A program made the position numbers and the translations under genes. The notes beneath the pieces are model-generated. The model had not been told where the DNA came from and did not search any database. It was given only the letters and a program-made list of their open reading frames with translations. 10,985 nt of DNA, from positions 1 through 10,985 of the forward strand of contig JBGVOE010000010.1 in NCBI GenBank assembly GCA_045126355.1, in the 5' to 3' direction. The stretch comes from CAZSIA01 sp045126355 (GTDB lineage Bacteria > Bacillota_I > Bacilli_A > Acholeplasmatales > Anaeroplasmataceae). This document shows, one piece after another, positions 6,368 through 10,985 of this stretch. Position 1 is the first letter of the stretch; the number at the start of each line of letters is the position of its first letter.

Positions 6368-7552
6368 ATGGCAAAACAAAAATTTGAACGTACTAAACCA
6401 CATGTTAACATTGGTACAATCGGACACGTAGACCACGGTAAAACAACTTTAACAGCTGCTATTACTAACGTTTTAGCTAAAAAAGGTTTAGCACAAGCTA
6501 GAGCATATGACCAAATCGACGGTGCTCCAGAAGAAAAACAACGTGGTATTACTATCAATACTGCACACGTAGAATACGAAACAGCTAACCGCCACTATGC
6601 ACACGTTGACTGTCCAGGTCATGCTGACTACGTTAAAAACATGATTACTGGTGCTGCCCAAATGGACGGTGGTATCTTAGTAATCGCTGCTACAGACGGA
6701 CCTATGGCACAAACTCGCGAACACATCTTATTAGCTCGCCAAGTAGGTGTTCCTCGTTTAGTAGTATTCTTAAACAAATGCGATATGATGGATGATGAAG
6801 AATTCATCGACTTAGTTGAAATGGAAGTTCGTGAATTATTAAATGAATATGACTTCCCAGGTGATGACACTCCAATCGTACGCGGTTCTGCTTTAGGTGC
6901 TTTAAATGGTGAACCAGAATGGGTTGCTAAAGTTGAAGAATTAATGGCAATCGTAGACGAATATATCCCAACTCCAGTTCGTGACACTGACAAACCATTC
7001 TTAATGCCAGTAGAAGACGTATTCACAATCACAGGTCGTGGTACAGTTGCTACAGGACGTGTTGAACGTGGTCAAGTTAAAGTTGGTGACAACGTTGAAA
7101 TCGTTGGTATCCATGATACATTAACTTCAGTAGTTACTGGTGTTGAAATGTTCCGTAAATTATTAGACTATGCTGAAGCTGGTGATAATATTGGTGTATT
7201 ATTACGTGGTGTAAGCCGTGACCAAGTCGAACGTGGTCAAGTTTTAGCTAAACCTAAATCAGTAAATCCACACACAAAATTCAAAGCTCAAGTTTACGTA
7301 TTAAGCAAAGAAGAAGGTGGACGTCATACTCCATTCTTCTCTAACTACCGTCCTCAATTCTATTTCCGTACAACAGACGTAACAGGTATCATTACTTTAG
7401 AAGCTGGTACAGAAATGGTTATGCCTGGTGACAATACAGTTATGAACGTTGAATTAATTCACCCAATCGCTATCGAACAAGGAACTAAGTTCTCAATTCG
7501 TGAAGGTGGACGTACAGTTGGTGCTGGTTCAGTAACTGAAATTGTTGAATAA
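6368..7552 (+). CDS. tuf: Elongation factor Tu
   Basis: EF-Tu is the GTPase that delivers aminoacyl-tRNA to the ribosomal A site and is usually among the most abundant proteins in the cell. The 394-residue product is full length: P-loop G19-H-V-D-H-G-K-T26, R-G-I-T-I (switch I), D81-C-P-G-H85 with the catalytic His, N136-K-C-D139, then two beta-barrel domains with the G-R-G-T-V-A-T-G-R and F-Y-F-R-T-T-D-V-T-G stretches. The SD AAGGAG (6352-6357) is 10 nt before the ATG. It is last in the str operon, 94 nt after fusA, and is followed by a terminator rather than the S10 operon. Codon choice is strongly biased, as in fusA. Confidence 0.98.
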   Translation: MAKQKFERTKPHVNIGTIGHVDHGKTTLTAAITNVLAKKGLAQARAYDQIDGAPEEKQRGITINTAHVEYETANRHYAHVDCPGHADYVKNMITGAAQMDGGILVIAATDGPMAQTREHILLARQVGVPRLVVFLNKCDMMDDEEFIDLVEMEVRELLNEYDFPGDDTPIVRGSALGALNGEPEWVAKVEELMAIVDEYIPTPVRDTDKPFLMPVEDVFTITGRGTVATGRVERGQVKVGDNVEIVGIHDTLTSVVTGVEMFRKLLDYAEAGDNIGVLLRGVSRDQVERGQVLAKPKSVNPHTKFKAQVYVLSKEEGGRHTPFFSNYRPQFYFRTTDVTGIITLEAGTEMVMPGDNTVMNVELIHPIAIEQGTKFSIREGGRTVGAGSVTEIVE

Positions 7553-7571
7553 TCATTAACTAAAAATAATT

Positions 7572-7602
7572 AAACTCGGTTTCTAGTAAATCGAGTTTTT
7601 TT
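7572..7602 (+). terminator. Intrinsic terminator of the str operon
   Basis: AAACTCGGTTT (7572-7582) pairs with AAATCGAGTTT (7588-7598) around a 5-nt loop with one G-U pair, running into a T7 tract (7596-7602). It abuts the tatD promoter. Confidence 0.92.
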
Positions 7603-7603
7603 A

Positions 7604-7612
7604 TGTTATAAT
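7604..7612 (+). promoter_or_regulatory. Extended -10 promoter of tatD
   Basis: TGTTATAAT (7604-7612) is a perfect extended -10 (TGnTATAAT). The -35 region falls within the preceding terminator stem and is poor (TAGTAA at 7584-7589), consistent with reliance on the TG extension. The start is expected near 7619. Confidence 0.7.
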
Positions 7613-7625
7613 ATTTTTGTAAAAG

Positions 7626-7641
7626 TGGCTTAATAAAGCCA
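7626..7641 (+). promoter_or_regulatory. 5' hairpin of the tatD mRNA
   Basis: TGGCTT (7626-7631) and AAGCCA (7636-7641) form a perfect 6-bp stem with an AATA tetraloop, a few bases after the expected transcript start and just before the SD AAGGA (7648-7652). It is a possible stability element; function not shown. Confidence 0.4.
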
Positions 7642-7661
7642 AAGTTAAAGGAAGTGTTTTT

Positions 7662-8426
7662 ATGGCAATTGATACACATGCACATCTTTTTGATAAAGCT
7701 TTTGATTTTGATCGAGATGAAGTAATTCAAAGAATAATTCTTAATAAAATAGAAAAAGTTGTTATTGTTGGGTTTAGTCATGAAACGAATAGTCAAGCTT
7801 ATGATTTGTCTAAAAAATATTCGTTTATGTATCCGACTGCGGGTCTTCATCCAAGTGATGCAAATGATTATAATGAAGAGGATATTAGAGTATTAGAAGC
7901 ATTTGTTACTAATCATAGAGTATATGCAATCGGTGAATGTGGTCTAGATTATTATTGGCATAAAGATAATAAAGAAAAACAACAATGGTTATTTGAAAAC
8001 CAAATAAAACTGGCTATAAAATATAATTTACCGCTAATAATTCATAGTCGTGACGCGATTAGCGATACCTTTGAAATGCTAAATAAATATGCGAATCAAG
8101 TTAAATTTGTTATGCACTGTTATTCTGGATCATGGGAAATGGCTGAACGATTTATAAAGATTGGTGGCTATATTTCTTTAGGTGGTCCGGTGACTTTTAA
8201 AAATGCAAAAGAACCTAAAATTGTGGCTAAAAATATTGACATTAATCGTTTAATGATTGAAACCGATTGTCCTTATCTAGCACCAATGCCAATGCGTGGT
8301 AAACGTAATGAAACTAGTTATGTTTTAAATGTTTTAACTGAGATTGCAAACTTAAAGGAAATGAATAAGGATGATTTAGAAAAAGTTTTAGATCGTAATA
8401 GTATAGAATTTTTTGGACTAAAATAA
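7662..8426 (+). CDS. tatD: TatD-family metal-dependent DNase
   Basis: Members of this TIM-barrel family are divalent-metal-dependent nucleases, characterised as 3'-5' exonucleases acting on single-stranded or damaged DNA; some release D-amino acids from tRNA or RNA-like substrates. The 254-residue product has the usual length and the full ligand set: T5-H6-A-H8, G91-E92-C, H128-S-R-D, M151-H152-C-Y-S-G, and E200-T-D202-C-P-Y-L-A-P, followed by the typical R-G-K-R-N-E. The start ATG lies 9 nt after AAGGA. It has its own extended -10 promoter after the str terminator. The 46-nt gap to the tiny gene downstream has no plus-strand terminator, so read-through into that gene is likely. The exact subfamily (TatD, YcfH/YabD) cannot be settled here; the position is unlike the usual metS-yabD context. 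Confidence 0.93.
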   Translation: MAIDTHAHLFDKAFDFDRDEVIQRIILNKIEKVVIVGFSHETNSQAYDLSKKYSFMYPTAGLHPSDANDYNEEDIRVLEAFVTNHRVYAIGECGLDYYWHKDNKEKQQWLFENQIKLAIKYNLPLIIHSRDAISDTFEMLNKYANQVKFVMHCYSGSWEMAERFIKIGGYISLGGPVTFKNAKEPKIVAKNIDINRLMIETDCPYLAPMPMRGKRNETSYVLNVLTEIANLKEMNKDDLEKVLDRNSIEFFGLK

Positions 8427-8442
8427 TTTAACCATTAAATTA
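8424..8442. repeat. AT-only inverted repeat after tatD
   Basis: TAATTTAA (8424-8431) and TTAAATTA (8435-8442) form a perfect 8-bp inverted repeat with a CCA loop that includes the tatD stop. Read on the minus strand it is followed by TTTTAG, so it might act as a weak terminator for the PBP transcript. With no G-C pair in the stem this is uncertain. Confidence 0.35.
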
Positions 8443-8443
8443 A

Positions 8444-8541
8444 AAATGCATATCCTATAATGAGGTGATTTTATGAACTGCGGATGTAGCGTAAATAACA
8501 ACAAGGGCTCATCAAATAACAGTGGTTATGGATATGCATTT
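8444..8541 (+). repeat. 12-bp perfect inverted repeat enclosing the start of the YjcZ-like gene
   Basis: AAATGCATATCC (8444-8455) and GGATATGCATTT (8530-8541) are exact reverse complements. Skipping a bulged T at 8456, ATAA (8457-8460) also pairs with TTAT (8526-8529), giving 16 pairs. The loop begins at 8461/8462, right at the SD GAGGTGA, and contains the start codon. The 3' arm encodes the G-Y-A-F segment of the protein. Confidence 0.6.
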
Positions 8542-8595
8542 GTATTAGTATTATTCATTCTTATTGTTTTAGTAGGCGCGGCTTGGATTAATTAA
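8473..8595 (+). CDS. YjcZ-like tiny membrane protein
   Basis: The 40-residue product has a short Asn/Ser/Gly-rich head with C3 and C5 (M-N-C-G-C-S-V-N-N-N), a G-Y-G-Y-A-F turn at 18-23, and one hydrophobic helix (22-37) ending V-G-A-A-W-I-N. This matches the layout of the tiny YjcZ family of Bacillus (small single-helix proteins, often annotated as sporulation-related), whose hallmark is the G-Y-G then F-A/V-L-I-V-V-L-F-I-L-L pattern. The molecular role is unknown to me. The SD GAGGTGA (8462-8468) precedes the ATG by 4 nt. It follows tatD by 46 nt, perhaps co-transcribed, and overlaps the convergent PBP gene by 8 bp. Its start region lies inside a long inverted repeat. The short length lowers certainty, but SD, composition and family pattern agree. 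Confidence 0.8.
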   Translation: MNCGCSVNNNKGSSNNSGYGYAFVLVLFILIVLVGAAWIN

Positions 8596-10450
8596 CTTTA
8601 AATGGTAGAAGTTTTTTATATCCGGTATTAAAGCCTGTGGGATCAACAAATTCCATATAAATGTCATTTGGTTTCTGATACCAAATGTTTTTATTTTCCT
8701 CTGATAAAAAGTTAATCGTTTTTGCGAATAGTTCTTTAGGATAACTTTTTGCTTTTTTATCAGTCAATAATGAGTTATCGATATTTCCGGTCCAAATACT
8801 TACGGTGTAATAAGGAGTGAAACCCATAATATATGAATCGTAGTCAGTGGTTCCTGTTTTTGCAGCACATTTTGTATTGATTTGTTGAGCAATTGATGAT
8901 CCAGTTACTTGATTGATATTATTTAAATTAGTATCAAAAATACCCGTCATAAGTTCATTCAAAATATAACATGAACTTTTATTTAATTTTTGTTTTCCTT
9001 CAGTTTTACGAACATATGAAGTTTTATTATCGATGGTTATTTTTGTGACGGTTGATGGTTCATAATATTTGCCTAATGTTGAAAAAGTGTTATATATGGA
9101 TGAAAGCTTTATTAGATTAATGTTAACTGATCCTAAAGCTAAGGAAGGATAATCTTCGACATTCTTAATTTTAAATGATTTTAAAAAGTTAATTAATTTT
9201 TGACTTTTTAAAAACAAATGTGTTTTAACTGCATAAATATTATCACTAGTTGCTAGTGCATAGGCTAAAGTGATTTTTTTATTTGCATATAAATTATTGT
9301 AGTTTTGGAATTTGTATGCCTGATGATTGATATAAAAGGTTTCCTTTTGACTTATAAAAGAAGTAAGTGGTGTAAATCCGTTTTCAATTGCAAGATAATA
9401 TAACATGGGTTTTATAGTTGAACCAATCTGTCTTTCTCCGCTAGTTGCAATATTAAACTCACTATAAGATTTATCGCCTAATAAAGCCAAAATTTGTCCT
9501 TTATTATTTTGAATAATTACAGCGATATTGCTGGTAAGATTGCTATTATTTATCAAAGAATTTAGATATGAATTAAGCTTTCTATTGAAAGAAGTATAGA
9601 TATCTAACCGTTTATTTTTGATGTTAAGTTTTGCTAATTCATCTAAAACCATATCCTTATAATATAAGGTTAAGGGGTCGTGTTTTTGATATTTAGTTTT
9701 AGTGATAATTATTTTTTCATTGAGGGCACTATCATATTCTGAAGAGTTAATTACTCCTTCCTCATATAAAGTTTTTAAAATAATTTCTTTTCTCTTTAAA
9801 TTTTTTTCATAATTGTTATCTGGTGAATAATTTGTTGGTGATTTAATGATTGCGGCTAAGACTGCTGCTTGAGCGTAAGTTAAATCCTTAGGGCTAACAT
9901 TAAAGTAATATCTACTGGCATCATGAATTCCATAAATTCCGTGATTAAAATAAATAGAGTTTAAATATCCCTCTAATATTTCTTCTTTTGAATAGATACT
10001 TTCAAGTTTTATTGCATAATAAATTTCACGTGTTTTTCTTATATAGCTTTTTTTGTTCGATAGATAAATGTTTTTAATGTATTGTTGAGTAATGGTTGAA
10101 CCACCAATAATATCGTTTCCTCCTATATTATTAAAGAAGGCCCTAATGATACTATATATGTCAAAACCACTATGCTGATAAAATCGTTTATCTTCAATCG
10201 TAATGAATGTGTTTATTGCCTCATAACTAATCTCATTTATTAAGATAGAAGTTGCTTCATGAAGATTATTTATCTCATAAAATACTTCACCTTGATCATC
10301 GTACATTTTGATGCTAGTTAAATCTTTTATTTCCTCCTTAAAAACAATATTGGCACGATAAAGGTCTATAAAAATTGAAATTATGACAATAAATGACAAA
10401 ATAATACTTGTTATGATAATCTTTTTTATTATTTTACTTTTTCTCATCAT
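8588..10450 (-). CDS. Class A penicillin-binding protein (transglycosylase/transpeptidase)
   Basis: Bifunctional peptidoglycan synthase: the GT51 domain polymerises lipid II into glycan strands and the penicillin-binding domain cross-links peptides, outside the membrane. The 620-residue product has a basic N-terminus and a signal-anchor helix (about 9-29). GT51 motifs follow: E86-D-K-R-F-Y-Q-H-S-G with the catalytic Glu, G116-G-S-T-I-T-Q-Q, R138-K-T-R-E, and E-G-Y-L-N-S-I-Y-F. The transpeptidase motifs are S344-T-I-K347 (nucleophile Ser), S402-D-N404 and K531-T-G-T534. All catalytic residues are present and there is no extended C-terminal tail, so it resembles the shorter PbpD/PbpF-type enzymes; the exact orthologue is unclear. 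The double ATG start (10450/10447) has only a weak SD. The gene stands alone, convergent with the YjcZ-like gene and divergent from the cation transporter. Confidence 0.95.
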   Translation of the reverse strand: MMRKSKIIKKIIITSIILSFIVIISIFIDLYRANIVFKEEIKDLTSIKMYDDQGEVFYEINNLHEATSILINEISYEAINTFITIEDKRFYQHSGFDIYSIIRAFFNNIGGNDIIGGSTITQQYIKNIYLSNKKSYIRKTREIYYAIKLESIYSKEEILEGYLNSIYFNHGIYGIHDASRYYFNVSPKDLTYAQAAVLAAIIKSPTNYSPDNNYEKNLKRKEIILKTLYEEGVINSSEYDSALNEKIIITKTKYQKHDPLTLYYKDMVLDELAKLNIKNKRLDIYTSFNRKLNSYLNSLINNSNLTSNIAVIIQNNKGQILALLGDKSYSEFNIATSGERQIGSTIKPMLYYLAIENGFTPLTSFISQKETFYINHQAYKFQNYNNLYANKKITLAYALATSDNIYAVKTHLFLKSQKLINFLKSFKIKNVEDYPSLALGSVNINLIKLSSIYNTFSTLGKYYEPSTVTKITIDNKTSYVRKTEGKQKLNKSSCYILNELMTGIFDTNLNNINQVTGSSIAQQINTKCAAKTGTTDYDSYIMGFTPYYTVSIWTGNIDNSLLTDKKAKSYPKELFAKTINFLSEENKNIWYQKPNDIYMEFVDPTGFNTGYKKLLPFKVN

Positions 10451-10498
10451 CTTTATTTTTATCTTATAAAGTTTTTTCTATTCTTACAAATTATTTAA

Positions 10499-10507
10499 TG
10501 TTATAAT
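10499..10507 (+). promoter_or_regulatory. Extended -10 promoter of the cation transporter gene
   Basis: TGTTATAAT (10499-10507) matches the extended -10 consensus and is identical to the element before tatD. No good -35 is seen at 17 bp. A weaker minus-strand -10 for the PBP gene (TATTAT, complement of 10503-10508) overlaps it. Confidence 0.6.
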
Positions 10508-10532
10508 ATATCTACGTGAGAGGTTTTGGAAT

Positions 10533-10985
10533 ATGGTGAATTTATTTAGAAAATTATTTATAAAAAATTATGATAACTTAGAGGATACTAAAATAAGACA
10601 AGCTCATGGGAAATTAGCTTCTTTAGTGGGGGTTTTTTCTAATTTAGTGTTATTTATTATGAAAATTCTTATTGGTTTCTTTGCCGGAAGTATCTCAATT
10701 ATTGGGGATAGTTTTAACAATTTAAGTGACATGGGAAGTTCTTGCATTACCTTACTAGGATTTAAGATTGCTGCTAAACCAGCTGATGAAGATCATCCTT
10801 ATGGACATGAAAGATTTGAGTATATTTCAAGTTTAGTGGTAAGCATTTTAATTATTGTAATCGGGATAACTTTATTGGGAGAATCGATTACCAAGTTTTA
10901 TCATAGTTTAACTGAATATCAGGCTAATAATTATTCAATTGTCACCTTTATTATCTTAGGGGTTTCTATTGTTTTAAAATTATGG
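10533..10985 (+). CDS. Cation diffusion facilitator (CDF) family transporter, N-terminal part
   Basis: CDF proteins are dimeric membrane antiporters that export divalent metals (Zn, Mn, Fe, Co, Cd) in exchange for protons. The 151 visible residues start at the ATG at 10533, about 10 nt after GTGAGAGG, and run off the window's right edge. After a cytoplasmic N-terminus of about 28 residues come helix 1 (about 30-51) and helix 2 (about 53-79). Helix 2 carries the family signature G-D59-S-F-N-N-L-S-D66-M-G-S-S, in which N62-x3-D66 fits the helix-2 metal site. The conserved D87-H-P-Y-G-H-E-R loop follows, then helix 3 (about 98-117) and the start of helix 4. The second metal-site motif and the cytoplasmic domain lie outside the window, so metal specificity cannot be judged. 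Confidence 0.92.
   Translation, partial: MVNLFRKLFIKNYDNLEDTKIRQAHGKLASLVGVFSNLVLFIMKILIGFFAGSISIIGDSFNNLSDMGSSCITLLGFKIAAKPADEDHPYGHERFEYISSLVVSILIIVIGITLLGESITKFYHSLTEYQANNYSIVTFIILGVSIVLKLW

Noticed and set aside
6628..7032. Long minus-strand open frame inside tuf
   Set aside because: It is antisense to a highly biased, conserved gene, with no SD or family resemblance.
7553..7661. tRNA gene after tuf
   Set aside because: There is no cloverleaf or T-loop consensus; the gap is fully explained by a terminator, a promoter and a small hairpin.
1..10985. CRISPR array or tandem repeat array
   Set aside because: No regularly spaced repeats were found on reading either strand.

Overview
The window looks like chromosomal DNA of a low-GC, cell-walled member of the Bacillota, probably an Erysipelotrichia-like or related Bacilli lineage. 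The support is Bacillus-type S12, S7, EF-G and EF-Tu, a class A penicillin-binding protein, a YjcZ-type tiny membrane protein, strong purine-rich Shine-Dalgarno (SD) sites and TAA stops in all intact genes. No UGA is needed as tryptophan in the full-length genes, so the standard bacterial code fits and a true wall-less Mollicute is unlikely. This placement is inferred from the sequence alone.

Layout. Bases 1-1230 are a decaying accessory stretch: the end of a small membrane-protein gene; a tiny membrane-protein gene broken by a 22-bp insertion flanked by 7-bp direct repeats; a membrane/PH-like gene broken at a run of six Gs; a strong bidirectional terminator; and the C-terminal remnant of a tyrosine recombinase on the minus strand, itself frameshifted. 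Bases 1271-3003 hold a two-gene unit: an HELGH-containing M50-like membrane metalloprotease and a DUF5662-like protein, closed by a terminator. Bases 3093-7602 are the str operon, rpsL-rpsG-fusA-tuf, with a near-consensus promoter, a hairpin-rich leader, a likely extra promoter before tuf and a terminator after it. Bases 7604-8595 carry tatD and a 40-residue YjcZ-like gene. A class A PBP gene (8588-10450, minus) converges on that tiny gene and overlaps it by 8 bp. A cation diffusion facilitator gene starts divergently from the PBP gene and runs off the right edge.

How the parts work together. The str operon supplies the decoding-site proteins (S12, S7) and the two elongation GTPases. TatD is a nuclease housekeeping gene, and the PBP builds peptidoglycan. 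The left end is a mobile-element scar beside a conserved housekeeping block.

Most notable signals: (i) the 22-bp footprint-like insertion, whose removal restores a 45-codon reading frame; (ii) a 12-bp perfect inverted repeat, extendable to about 16 pairs with one bulge, enclosing the ribosome binding site and start of the YjcZ-like gene; (iii) three successive hairpins in the rpsL leader; (iv) a TTGCAA hairpin before tuf that doubles as a candidate promoter. No clearly new multi-gene system is evident. The protease/DUF5662 pair is the best candidate for uncharacterised biology.
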